Notes: generated by a model not told the origin, from the letters alone. Numbered from the stretch's first letter, positions 31,930 to 42,640 are shown. The stretch is DNA of 64,000 nucleotides from Nannobrachium achirus (GCA_963921795.1 OY997652.1:60077756-60141755); one strand, 5' to 3'. Translations and numbers: made by a program.

Positions 31930-32904
31930 TAGGGTTGGGTATCGTTTGGATTTTTACGATTCCGGTTCCGGTTTCGGTTCTGCTTATCGGTAACGGTTCC
32001 AAACGGTTCCTATTTTGGTTCCAAAATGGTTTGGTTTTTACACAAAAACTTTTTTTTTTTTTTTTTAAATTTTAATGTTTAATTTACAGTTTTAATGAAT
32101 AATTTAAAACATATATTTTTTAATTGAATTTGAATGTTTAATTACAGTTTTAATGAAATATGACAAATGAAATCATATTTCAATGTCTTCAGCGATACTC
32201 TTATTCTGAAGAGATTAAGAAGTCGACCATCGTCTGGAAGGATTATTGCATTACAAAACTGACCACCGCCTGGAAGTCTTATTGCAGCTAGCGCAACATC
32301 TTATTCTGAAAAGATCGGCTACCGGAAGTGTTAGATTTGCCAGCTTAGATTTGACAAAATAACACAGCTCAGCGAGCGAGCGACACAGAGCTGAGCCCGC
32401 AGTCGCATCAAAACCCAAAGAGACACGCGGGGGTCCGCAAGCACTGTTGCTGTTGCCGTACAGGCTTTCAGATGAATGCCACGCTGTTATAAATGTTTCG
32501 ACTCCATCTCACGTCTCTCTGTGGCTGTGCAGGGCTCAGCTGTACTGTGGTGGATGGGCTGCTAATTTTGCTAGCATCGCTGTTGTTGTTGACTGACTAG
32601 ACTGAGTGGCAAAGCAGTTGTTCCCCGATTGTGTGTGCGCTTGTGTGTATGTGTGTTGGAGGAATACAAGAGCCGCTTCCCAATTCAGCGTGTGCGCCCT
32701 TCGTAGTGTAGCCCGTGTAGGGCTTGTCCTGTGAAGTGCACGTAATGTAATGTAGCCGGATGAACGGATAGCACGTCTTTTTTTTTACTGGTGCGTCTAG
32801 GAACCGATAAGCGGTACCGAAAGTAAATATTATTTTTGGGTACCCAGGAACCGTCATGTCCTTATCGGTTCTGTCCCGGTACCGAATTTCGGTACCCAAC
32901 CCTA
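31930..32904. mobile_element. hAT non-autonomous element, 8-bp duplication
   Basis: Ends TAGGGTTGGGTATCG and CGGTACCCAACCCTA; perfect flanking CTCCCCAT at 31922-31929 and 32905-32912. An 8-bp duplication and TAGGG ends are hAT features. Inside (32190-32345) are two versions of the CTTATTCTGAAGAGAT...CCGGAAG module otherwise found at ZNF promoter-like sites, suggesting capture of promoter sequence, or that the module itself came from a transposon. Confidence 0.85.
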
Positions 32905-32912
32905 CTCCCCAT

Positions 32913-33426
32913 ACACACCTATTGTAACTTCAAACTCCATTTTAACCATGATAGATTCATTAAAAACACCCATTGTGTTTTTCTGGTGACTCATACTACC
33001 CTCCTAATACGTGAGCACGCCGTGTTTTTTTTTTTTTTTTTTTTTTATAATGTTTTTCATTATTTTTAATAAAAACATGGCCTAAAAACGTGGAGAGCAA
33101 AGGTCCGTTTCACTTGTCACTTATGAAGGTAAAATAACAAATTGAGCTCTCATGCGGGCAAAATTTGTAAGAGCCCAAAATCCAAAATGGCTGCCATCAG
33201 CTATGACGAAAAATGTTCAATGGTTTGACCTACGGTGATGAGTAGAACTAGTTTTCTGTGACTTTTTGGGTTGAGGAATCCATAATTGATGTTTTAATTT
33301 TTTTAATGATTTAACCTGTTTTCTTTTTTTCTTTTGATCTAAAAATAGTTACACAGAGGTCATTTCAAAGGTCAAAAAGGTCAACCTTTGTCTTGTACAA
33401 ATAAGACAAAAGGTCTTAATAAAGCG
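32913..33426. other. Spacer, no gene recognised
   Basis: Includes a T-run at 33025-33046. The remainder shows no repeat terminus or coding sign. Confidence 0.3.
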
Positions 33427-33692
33427 CTACAATTCATCAGAATCTGTTGATTCTCCACACTGACTCCACTCGTCATCAGTACTACTGTCATCTGAAGAGT
33501 CACATAAGTTAGGAGCTGCTGGGGCAAGGGTGTGTCGTACTGGACGGCACTTCCCATTCACAAGTTCCCAACCATAACCAAGGGGTATGGGATGCTCTAG
33601 CAGGTCGTAATGGAGCTGGCAAATTGTAAGGTAGTTTGTCCTTTCAAAATGAAGATTCAGTGAGTCATCTTCAGGTGGAAGACGGAGTGTAA
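33427..33692 (-). pseudogene. C-terminal fragment of an uncharacterised repeat-associated protein
   Basis: The minus strand reads without a stop for about 88 codons, starting near RLPPEDDSLNLHFERTNYL and containing CQLHYDLLEHPIPLGYGWEL and the acidic tail SDDSSTDDEWSQCGESTDSD. The pattern (LPP..D.L..H..R.NY ... HP.P.G.GW) resembles the C-terminal domain of multi-copy fish proteins that often end in a Cys-rich tail. No start or upstream part is present, so it is treated as a fossil fragment. Family and origin are inference from motif memory. Confidence 0.45.
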
Positions 33693-33786
33693 ATTGTTTT
33701 TATATGTTCCACTTTCTGGCCTGCCCACGGGTAAAAACTGATCTGGAAAAGCCCTGTTGACTATCATGTTCTTTTTCTGCTCCTAG

Positions 33787-34970
33787 ACATCCTGCACATG
33801 GTTGTGTGTAAAGTGGAGGTTTCTCCTGAACAGGAGAGGAGCCCCAGTCTGCTCCAGGAGGAACAAGAGCCCCAACACATTAAAGAGGAACAGGACGAAC
33901 CAGAGCCTCCACACATTAAAGAGGAACAGGAGGAACCAGAGCCTCCACACATTAAAGAGGAACAGGAGGAACCAGAGCCTCCACACATTAAAGAGGAACA
34001 GGAGGAACCAGAGCCTCTACACATTAAAATGGAACAGGAGGAACCAGAGCCTCCACACATTAAAGAGGAACAGGAGGAACCAGAGCCTCCACACATTAAA
34101 GAGGAACAGGAGGAACCAGAGCCCCAACAGATTATAGAGGAACAGGAGGAGCTACTTCACAGACCAGAGAAGCCTGTTGATGAAGACATCTCTTCACATT
34201 GTTCTGAAATTGAAGTTGAGCTTGAATCTGACACTGAAGTCACTGAAGACAGTGATGATTGGGGGAAGACAAGTGGAGATGTCCACACTGGTGAACAACA
34301 TTTCCAGTGTAAACTCTGTATGAAGAGTTACAGCTGTTCATATCGTCTCAAGATACACCAGCGTGTCCACACTGGAGAAAACACATTCCACTGTGAACAT
34401 TGCGACAAGAGTTTCATTTCTTCATATCAACTGAAGAGACATCTGCGTATCCACACTGGACAAAAACCTTTCCAGTGTAAACTCTGTATCAAGAGTTATA
34501 GCTGTTCATATGAACTGAAGAGACATCTGCGTATCCACACTGGAGAAAAACCTTTCCAGTGTAAACTCTGTAACAAGAGTTATAGCTGTCCATATCGTCT
34601 CAAGATACACCAGCGTGTCCACACTGGAGAAAACTCATTCCACTGTGAACATTGCAACAAGAGTTTCATGTCATCATATGAACTGAAGATACACCAGCGT
34701 GTCCACACAGGAGAAAAACCTTTCCACTGTAAACATTGTGCCAAGAGTTTCAGGGTGTCTTGTGACCTGAAGATACACCAGCGTGTCCACACAGGAGAAA
34801 AACCTTTCCACTGTAAACATTGTGCCAAGAGTTTCAGTGAGTCTGGTGCCCTGAGGACACACCAGCGTGTCCACACTGGAGAAAAACCTTTTAAATGTAA
34901 ACATTGTAACAAGAGTTTCAGTCAGTCAGGTACCCTGAAGAGACACCAGCGTGTCCACACTAATATTTAA
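33787..34970 (+). CDS. C2H2 zinc-finger protein, terminal exon, eight fingers
   Basis: Likely nuclear DNA-binding protein. Acceptor TTTTCTGCTCCTAG precedes the exon; joined to 25614-25715 it continues in frame as NILHMVVCKVEVSPEQERSP, so the ATG at 33798 is probably internal. From that Met, residues 20-118 are a tandem acidic array of 12-residue units (EEQEEPEPPHIK; 36-bp repeats) with seven psi-K-x-E motifs (six IKEE, one IKME). Residues ~124-160 are a linker (PVDEDISSHCSEIEVELESD). Eight C2H2 fingers follow from residue ~169, all with Cys and His intact, joined by HTGEKPF or HTGENTF-like linkers. Stop TAA at 34968-34970. A LINE lies ~27 bp downstream, in what should be its 3' UTR. No KRAB or SCAN domain. 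Confidence 0.92.
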
Positions 34971-34996
34971 GTACTCGAGTCATGAATTGTCTTGAG

Positions 34997-37900
34997 TTTT
35001 GATTTGATTTGATTTGATTTGAAAAGCAGTAAAATACAATACAGCAAATCGAGGATTACGCAGAAAAGTCGTGAGACTTATTTCCGCTGAGGTCCTCATA
35101 CAAATAACAATTACTAAGTTAAAAAACCAAACAAATTATCATACAAACATACATATACAGTACCTACAAACGGTACAACCATAAAACATAAACCCATACT
35201 CCCGTGTCTTTCTTAGACTATCGGGGTACCCTTTCTAAAAGACCTGCTTTTATCTTCTGCTTAAAAACCCTTACATTGCTTGTCAATTTGACATTTATTT
35301 CTAGGTTATTCCACTGTGTGGCTCCTAGGTATGTAAAAGAACCCTTACCTACTTTACCTTTAAAAGTTGGGTGGCTCATGTCTGCTATGCTAGCTCTGGT
35401 AAAGTGTGTGTGCACATCACTTACTCGCGTAAAACATCTCTTTAGATATTCTGGGACTTCTCCATATTTAATTTTATGTACCATGGTCAGTCTTGACATG
35501 GTCACTCTGGATTCCACAGGGAGCCAGTTGATTTCCCTAAATTGATTCCTCCCTATATGGGATCTGGGCTCTAGCCCCAGTATGACCCTGATCAGTCTAT
35601 TTTGTGCTGACTGTAGCTTTGTCTTTTGAGACTTTAATAGGCCCTCGAACCAGGATGTACATGCATAGTCAAAATGGCACAAAATCAAGGAGTTTGCCAC
35701 CGTCAAACTAGTTTCCCTATCTAAATATCTTGCTGTCCTTGCTAAGAATTTGGTCAGGCCAGAGACCTTGCTCAAGACCTTGTTTGCCATATTTTGGCCA
35801 TCTAAGTTACCTTCCAAGATACAGCCCAGATATTTCACTGATGTTTTAGCTGCTATAAAATCAGAGTTAAGTTTGACCTTGAAATCGGTGTTCCTTCCTA
35901 ATTTTATTTTTGATCCAAACAGGATTGATTCTGTTTTCCCCGAGTGTAAAGATAGCTTGTTGTCAATAAGCCAGGAGTTGACATTAGCCAATTCCTTACT
36001 CAGGGAGCTCTCCAGGATTGATTGGTCCTTATGGGACATTAGCAGGGCCGAATCATCTGCATACAGGAATAAGTCACAGTTACAGGCATCTATCATATCA
36101 TTTATATAAATTAAAAACAAGGATGGGCCTAGAATGCTTCCCTGAGGGACTCCACATTCCATGGTGTTTGGGTCTGACAATACACCACTTACCTCCACCC
36201 TTTGCTCTCGTCCTGTCAGGTAGGAATTAAACCACCTGCAGGTTGCCATGTCTGCCCCCAGGGCCTCAAGCTTGTTCACTAACCTGTTGTGGTTCACCGT
36301 GTCAAAAGCTCGTCGCAGGTCGAGCATCACCATACCACAGAGCTTCCCTCCGTCAACCTCCTTCCTAATTTTCTCTGTTAAATACAATAAACATGTATCG
36401 GTTGAGTAAGATTTTCTAAAACCTGATTGTAGTTTGTACATTAGATTGTTCCTATCCATGTACTCATTTAACTGCCCGTTTATGATTTTCTCAAAGATCT
36501 TTGACATGGAACCCAAGATTGACACTGGTCTATAATTACCTGGGTCACTTTTGTTTCCTTTTTTATACAGGGGGAGAATCTTTGCCTTTTTTAGGTCATG
36601 GGGAAAAACTCCCTGTTCAATGGATAGGTTGAAGATGTCTGTGATACTGGGAGCTATCTGCATTGCTGCATCCCTTAAAAAGAGAGGAGATATACCGTCC
36701 AGGCCTGTGGCCTTAGTGCAATTTATCTCCAAGAGCATCTTAGAGACCGCTCCCACCTCAACCTTTTGCAGTGAGAATGAATTTGAACTCACTCCTTGTT
36801 TCTCATAAAAATCCCTAACCCTGTTTATGTCAAATATCCCAGGTGTGGCCGGCAATTTGGAGACCAGATCTGCTGCTACATTTGTGAAGTAGTTATTAAA
36901 TTGATTTGCCACCAATTTGTTATCATACTCCATCTCTTCATTTATCCTAAGGCCTATTTTGCTGCCTTTTGTTTTTATTTTATCTCCTGCGCCAAGTTCT
37001 TTTAGGGTCTTCCACAACTTCTGCGTATTACCTTTATTTTCCATGATCTGATCTTTATAATGGGACTGTTTAGTTTTCTTAATGAGCCTCTGAGTCTTGT
37101 TCCTCAGTTCCTTAAAACAAGAAAAATCTTCTAAAGAATTCGTTTTGCGAAAATGTTTTAGGGCTGTCTCTCTGGCCCTGATAGATTCTAATATTTCATT
37201 GTTAAACCAGCTGCTCGACCTTTGTTTTATTCTTACTTGCCTGAGGGGTGCGATTTTGTCAATTTCTTCATGGAAATCTTTCCCAAAAGCTTCCCATGCT
37301 TTGTTGACACATCCTCCTGTTTGATCTGAAGACCACTCCCTCATGCTTAGTTGTTCCCTGAATTTGTCTGCAGTATAATTTTTATAGGTCCTCGCCAGGA
37401 CAGTTTTGTGATCACAAAATTTCTCTTTCATTACTTTCCTTGTACAGTACGTTATATAATGATCGCTTATACCGTACACAATTGTACCACTCTGAGATAT
37501 TTTTGAGACATCTGAAGCTAAAATTAAATCAATGATAGTTTTAGATTTTTTGCCTATTCTGGTGAATTCTTTTATTAATTGCTTAAGACCAAAAGAATTG
37601 CAAACTTGTTCAAGCGCTTTCAAAGAAGGATGGGCGGAGTTTGCAACATCGGTGTTCATATCTCCCAAAATCAGAGTTTCCATTGATACAGTCACGTTAG
37701 ATAAGACTGAGTCCAAGGTGTCATAAAACCCCGTCTGATCTGGAGGTCTGTAACAAGCCCCAAATAATATCGGTTTTGTTTTGGCTAAACAAATGTCCAA
37801 CCATATGATTTCCAGATCGCTCATGAGATCCTCTCTGACATTAAAAGGAATGTCCGATCGTATGTATACACATACCCCCCCTCCTTGTCGGTTTCTGTCT

Positions 37901-38500
37901 TTCCTAATTATATTATAATTTGGGATTGTTTACCCGGTTTGCTGCCGTCTGGAACGTAGCCAGCGGCCGCTTTGTCGTCGGGTTCCTGCCGTCGTTCTGG
38001 AGCGCCTCACTACCCGCCGGGATTGACACTGTCTGGAACGCTGCCGGAGGCTGTGTAGACTCCGTATTGCTGCCATCAGACTGCGTGGTGTCGAGGATGT
38101 TTTTGTTCTGGAACGTCTCGCCTCCCGCTGAGTTTGACGCTGTCTGGAACGCTGCCGGAGGCTGTGTAGACTCCGTATTGCTGCCATCAGACTGCGTGGT
38201 GGCGAGGATGTTTTTGTTCTGGAACGTCTCGCAGCCCGCTGTGTTTGACGCTGTCTGGAACGCTGCCGGAGGCTGTGTAGACTCCGTATTGCTGCCATCA
38301 GCCAATATCCCAGCGAGAATGATGAGCCATTTGAACAACGGCGGGGGAAGATGGATCCAAGCCAGTAGAATGTTTGCAGCTTCGGGTGTTAGCGGAGGCC
38401 ATATCAGCTGCTGCTGGATGAAGTTGTTCTGTGGCCTGATAGCCTCATTCGTCTGTGTTATGGGCACCTGAGTTGTTTCGTGTGGACCCGGATTTTGTTC
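34997..38500 (-). mobile_element. LINE (CR1/L2-type superclade) inserted behind the ZNF
   Basis: Block A reads straight through this place (CTTGAGTCAGGTCTCGAG, ~1562-1575), so this is an insertion in block B. The element's 3' end is at the low coordinate, with a short tandem tail (TTTGA repeats on the plus strand, 34997-35020). It contains the RT gene 35218-37824, then a 111-bp minisatellite and a 5' segment. The 5' end at about 38500, together with 73 bp of host flank, is duplicated once (384-bp period). No clean target-site duplication was found. Confidence 0.85.
35218..37824 (-). CDS. Non-LTR retrotransposon endonuclease/reverse transcriptase
   Basis: An 868-codon open frame with no internal stop. 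Residues 1-130 are the C-terminal half of an APE endonuclease, with ACYRPP, LILGDMNTD (GDMN at 54-57) and SDH at 120-122. The RT domain spans roughly 400-640: PLYKKG and NYRPVSILGSMSKIFEKIIN, LDLRRAFDTVNH (first catalytic Asp at 502), GVPQGSILGP and FLYADDSALL (YADD at 588-591). The C-terminus has KTKLQSAQNRLIRVILGL and TYLGATQWNNL. The frame stays open upstream of the Met (NYNIIRKDRNRQGGGVCVYI) to about 37917, where an in-frame stop is met, so the first ~70 residues of a full endonuclease are absent. The RT may be intact, but the element is unlikely to be fully autonomous. Confidence 0.9.
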   Translation of the reverse strand: MSDLEIIWLDICLAKTKPILFGACYRPPDQTGFYDTLDSVLSNVTVSMETLILGDMNTDVANSAHPSLKALEQVCNSFGLKQLIKEFTRIGKKSKTIIDLILASDVSKISQSGTIVYGISDHYITYCTRKVMKEKFCDHKTVLARTYKNYTADKFREQLSMREWSSDQTGGCVNKAWEAFGKDFHEEIDKIAPLRQVRIKQRSSSWFNNEILESIRARETALKHFRKTNSLEDFSCFKELRNKTQRLIKKTKQSHYKDQIMENKGNTQKLWKTLKELGAGDKIKTKGSKIGLRINEEMEYDNKLVANQFNNYFTNVAADLVSKLPATPGIFDINRVRDFYEKQGVSSNSFSLQKVEVGAVSKMLLEINCTKATGLDGISPLFLRDAAMQIAPSITDIFNLSIEQGVFPHDLKKAKILPLYKKGNKSDPGNYRPVSILGSMSKIFEKIINGQLNEYMDRNNLMYKLQSGFRKSYSTDTCLLYLTEKIRKEVDGGKLCGMVMLDLRRAFDTVNHNRLVNKLEALGADMATCRWFNSYLTGREQRVEVSGVLSDPNTMECGVPQGSILGPSLFLIYINDMIDACNCDLFLYADDSALLMSHKDQSILESSLSKELANVNSWLIDNKLSLHSGKTESILFGSKIKLGRNTDFKVKLNSDFIAAKTSVKYLGCILEGNLDGQNMANKVLSKVSGLTKFLARTARYLDRETSLTVANSLILCHFDYACTSWFEGLLKSQKTKLQSAQNRLIRVILGLEPRSHIGRNQFREINWLPVESRVTMSRLTMVHKIKYGEVPEYLKRCFTRVSDVHTHFTRASIADMSHPTFKGKVGKGSFTYLGATQWNNLEINVKLTSNVRVFKQKIKAGLLERVPR

Positions 38501-38968
38501 AGGTCTCAAGTCCAAATTGTCATTGACTCTGTCTCGCCCATGACTATACAGTCTTGGACAAAGGGACTCGGGACCAGACAGTGTTGCTGCGAGGATAACG
38601 TCGCTCTGGAACGTCTCGCTGTCCGTGTTGGTCGTGGTCTGGAACGCAGCCGGTGCCTGTGCAAACACCGGATTCCTGCCATCAGCCAATATCCCAGCGA
38701 GAATGATGAGCCATTTGAACAACGGCGGGGGAAGATGGATCCAAGCCAGTAGAATGTTTGCAGCTTCGGGTGTTAGCGGAGGCCATATCAGCTGCTGCTG
38801 GATGAAGTTGTTCTGTGGCCTGATAGCCTCATTCGTCTGTGTTATGGGCACCTGAGTTGTTTCGTGTGGACCCGGATTTTGTTCAGGTCTCAAGTCCAAA
38901 TTGTCATTGACTCTGTCTCGCCCATGACTATACAGTCTTGGACAAAGGGACTCGGGACTCTTCCCCAA
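37913..38968 (-). repeat. 111-bp minisatellite and 384-bp duplication, open on minus strand
   Basis: The minus strand is open for 351 codons, mainly because the repeat periods are multiples of three. Three 37-residue units (DGSNTESTQPPAAFQT...) have starts 111 bp apart (38072, 38183, 38294 on the plus strand), with diverged units near 37940-38020 and 38574-38677. A 384-bp unit (38294-38677 and 38678 onwards) includes the LINE 5' end (PLTPEAANILLAWIHLPPPL) plus antisense host flank (RLYSHGRDRVNDNLDLRPE). Part of the open frame is thus former host 3' UTR read backwards, so the full 351 residues should not be taken as a real LINE ORF1. The part from NPGPHETTQ to about ILADG may be genuine LINE sequence. 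Confidence 0.75.
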
Positions 38969-38999
38969 CCGAGTCTACTAGAGACAAGAGTCAATACAG

Positions 39000-39265
39000 T
39001 GTAATGAAATATTTATATTATACAAGGAGCCCTGTGATTTTATTACATTATTAGTTTGTTTTACATTATGAGCCATTATTACATTATGAGTTGCTACAAG
39101 GCTATGGTTCACACCCACAGCCTGAGGCCCCCAGAGCTGAAGAAGATCCAAGTACTGGGCACTGGGGTGTTTGGCATAAGGTGGGGAAAGCTTTTATTTA
39201 GTGCTATTATCAAGTGCTATTCTTTTTTATATACATTTTATTCAGATCAAACGGTATCAGTAATA
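39000..39265 (+). other. ZNF 3' flank continued (matches 1665-1950)
   Basis: Resumes the block A order after the LINE: GTCAATACAGTGTAATGAAA, TTACATTATGAGCCATTATT and GATCAAACGGTATCAGTAAT. Confidence 0.75.
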
Positions 39266-40818
39266 ACTAGAAAATATTGTTCCATCGAAACAATTGTGGG
39301 CTCGCTTTAAGCCAAAAACAATGGCTTTAAAAGTACAAAATGTCAAGATCACAGGCAGTGCTCTCTTTGATTTGAGGCATTTTATTCCAAAAAGGTGTTG
39401 TGCAAAAGTTGACCCGCTGGTGGCGTTATAACGGGCCAATATGAGAAAGGTGGCATATGTTCCTTGACCTATTGGGAATGTGCTTGCAATATTTCACACA
39501 CATTGCAGGCTGTGTTCATGATTTGAGGTGTTTTTGGCCTTGGCCACTTTATCGCTGCTTGCAGCTATATTTATTATTATTATTATTATCATAAGTTTTG
39601 TGTGTGTGCACTTCATAGGCATATTAGATAAAGGTCCGTAGATTGTGTGTAGAATGTTTCATGAAAATTGCAAAAAAAAAAATCCTAACAGGTTTAAGTG
39701 TTTCACAAACTGCTCAAATGATATAGCGCCACCCTTTGGCCAATTGGAGTAAGATTGGTTTTAGTGATATTTGGACTAACACTCTACATCTTTGCCAAAT
39801 GCCATGAACATAATACTTTGCATGTATTATTTAGAGGCAGAAGAATAATTTGCATAAAACTGCAATATACATTGAATTATTAAAAAAGCATGTTTCAATT
39901 TAAAAAAATCCGATCTGACAGATCTTTAGATATTGGTCACAAGTTCATATCAAAAAAAGTTTTGTGCACGTGACGCGGAAATTCCAGAATAAAAGCGGGT
40001 TTAAGCGTTTTACAAATTGCTCAAAATGGCGGAAAATCTAAGGGTGGAGCTTACTAAACAAAGTCACAGATGTCTTCCGCTTGAGTCAAAGCACGCGAGT
40101 AAGCAAGTTGCATGTCTTCAAACGAAACGAGTCATGACTTATGCCCGTTTGAAGTTTGAATTTTCAAACGCTTTGTATAGCGCCCCCCTTTGGCCGATAA
40201 GAATAAAATTGGTTTCAGTGATACTTTGACTAACCCTCTACATCTTTGCCAAATGCCATGAACGTGTAACTTTGCATGTATGATTTAGAGGCAGAAGAAT
40301 AATTTGCATAAAACAGCAATATCCATTGAATTATTAAAAAATAATGTTTCACTTTAAAAGAAATCCGACCAGACAGTTTGACCGTATTGGTCCAAAGTTC
40401 ATGTGAAAAAAAGTTTTGTGTGCGTAACGCAAAAATCCCAAGAGGAGATAGATTTTTACTTTTTTTCATTTCAAAATGGTGGGAGTCAGAGCTTAAAGGT
40501 TGTTCGGCATGAGGAGACGCATACGTGTATACAGGTTTCATGGCTGTACCCCAAACACAGCATGAGCTATACCTGTTCAAAGTTTGCACTTTTGAAGGCT
40601 TCCTACAGCGCCACCATTTGGCCGATTGCTGTAAAAAGTAATAGCACACGTAGCCACAGTAAGCTGAACACATTGATTTTTTATTTTTATTTTCATTTTC
40701 TCACTAAGTATGTAGGAATAGAAAGGTGCCAAAGTATTGAGGAGAACTGTCTGATATGACTGCCTGACCTACTGGATAAATAATGACAATATCTAAAGTG
40801 TGCTTGCCTTACAGGCTG
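39266..40818 (-). mobile_element. Composite interspersed repeat, inverted copy
   Basis: Inverse of the family at 10795-13075, from CTAGAAAATATTGTTCCATC (39266) to the reverse of TTTAGATATTGTCATTATTT (~40800). Contains TATCGCTGCTTGCAGCTATA at ~39550. Block A (ATCAGTAATAATATGGACTG, 1933-1952) lacks it, with a few bases replaced at the junction. No protein. Confidence 0.8.
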
Positions 40819-41247
40819 TATAAGTAAGATGTTAATCTAGCGTTATTATCTACACATACAGTCTGAGGATGGTCGAATAATTGTTTATAAGATCAAAATC
40901 GATCAAGAAAAAACACTGAATCTTTTTCACTGGACAAGTTTCATCCTACCGATAATAACACAGCATGACCAACCAACGTACAGTGCTGGTCAGACCACAA
41001 TAACCAACTTCTCCCAGTGAGCAGCACACATGCATATGCACAGCGTTGCTTGTCCCCATGGATTTATATTTACAATCGGATGGAAGCGTGGACGAAAGCA
41101 TGTGACATGAGATTGAACAAGATGGAGTCTAATATATTATTAATCTCTCAAGACAGACTCTGAAAAAGAGTGGGCGTTCCCTTTTATTTGACGATGGTTA
41201 GCCACATTTATATAATATTGATAGAATACTCGTATTAGTTTTCTAAA
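40819..41247. other. Spacer, no gene recognised
   Basis: No similarity to the corresponding part of block A beyond the first 20 bp. No domain or repeat end seen. Confidence 0.3.
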
Positions 41248-41655
41248 GCCCCCTTTCCACTGGCCCAACTCCACACCACTCCACACCACACCGCCCACTT
41301 GTTCCAGGTTTTCCACTACAAGGACCTGGGTAAAGTGTTGTGAAAGTGGTACTAAACGGGGTACTAAAAAGTATCCACTCTAGAGTAGGTCTGAGCTAGG
41401 CCACACAGGGCCAAACACTTCATAATGACTGACCACTCACTGACTTTTCATTTAGACTACCATGATATAGTTGTAATACATGATAATAAATTCTATTGTG
41501 TTATAACCACTATTATAATCTATTATAGTGTATTATAATTATCATAGTAATACATTAATACTTTATAATATAATTATAATGTATTATAATCACAGTTATA
41601 ATCCATTGTGTGTGGTGTGGTGTGGTGCTAAAACTGCAGTCGAAAAGGGGCTTAA
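41248..41655. mobile_element. MITE (CCCCTTTCCACTGG...GTCGAAAAGGGG)
   Basis: Left AAGCCCCCTTTCCACTGGCC with ACACCACTCCACACCACACC, right GTGTGGTGTGGTGTGGTGCT with CTGCAGTCGAAAAGGGGCTT. The right half has the TATTATAGTGTATTATAATT tract seen at 18240-18570 and 58990-59330. It is the most complete copy of this family in the window. Confidence 0.75.
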
Positions 41656-41712
41656 GTGCAGTTTGTCGGCTCAAAACACACGTCCTCCAAGCCCACCGAT
41701 ACACCCAGACTT

Positions 41713-42077
41713 AGGGGTGTTTCATACCGTTATAAGGAGCCTAACAAAGTTCGGTTCGGCACTAGGCGAACCCAAATATGGTTCGCATCTCCCGGTTCGG
41801 GGGGGCGTCAACCGACTAAAATCGGCTCTACGGTGCTGACAAAATGTTGTGACCTCCCGACTTCATTTCGGTACTCAGCGGTGCCTTCTAATTCATTCAG
41901 CCCGGCTTCAAGTGCATATTCTCGGCTGTAAATCCAAGGAAACAGCGGTCGTTTGGGACGGAGACACGCCGACTTCCAAATGCTTGTGTGGCCGTGTGTT
42001 GGGCATCGCAGAGCGGATACATACAGCTGTCTCTCGCTCTGGAGACGAGTGGTGGACTAGCTGGGAGGCGCGCGCGA

Positions 42078-42128
<51 letters not shown>

Positions 42129-42640
42129 CTTTGCTGCGTGTATCGCTGCTAACGCGTCGCCGACCGTTTAAAGAGAAAAGAAGAGCTTAAACACAACCTT
42201 GCTAGTGTTCCGTGTTGATATGTTTTCCTTTTCCACGACGAGTTGTGACTGCGTGATGACATGCATGCAGCAAGGGAGGCGGCACGTCTATAATGTGAGC
42301 TTGTAGATTAAATGTTTTTGACAGAGCTCGAGCCGAGCGTTTGTGAGTGTGAGTGAGAGAGAAGAGACCTCACTGGTGCTGCTGCCTGGTGAGAGCTGCT
42401 ACTCACTGGACCTCCAGTCATTCAGTGTGCAGCGTGAGGGAAGGCAATATCCGCCATGCAATGCTCATTCATCGGCCACAAACGTCGTCATGCCACGGAC
42501 CTCCAATATTTACATGCAACTTCGGCACTAGCCGTTAAGAAAGTATGGATGAAATCACCCCCGAACCTAAATAATTTCGGGTCGGGGCGTCCTCCCGAAC
42601 CGAAATTAGTCGGCTCCTTATAACGGTATGCAACGACCCT
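41713..42640 (+). mobile_element. TIR element copy 2 (AGGGTCG family)
   Basis: Same orientation and internal order as 4472-5418. Left end AGGGGTGTTTCATACCGTTA (slightly diverged), right end GGTATGCAACGACCCT, then TA (42641-42642); the left TA appears mutated to TT. Internal (AC)n at 42079-42126. Confidence 0.8.

Noticed and set aside
37913-38968. 351-codon frame as a complete LINE ORF1
   Set aside because: Part is antisense host UTR and part is minisatellite with periods of 111 and 384 bp, which explains the open frame.
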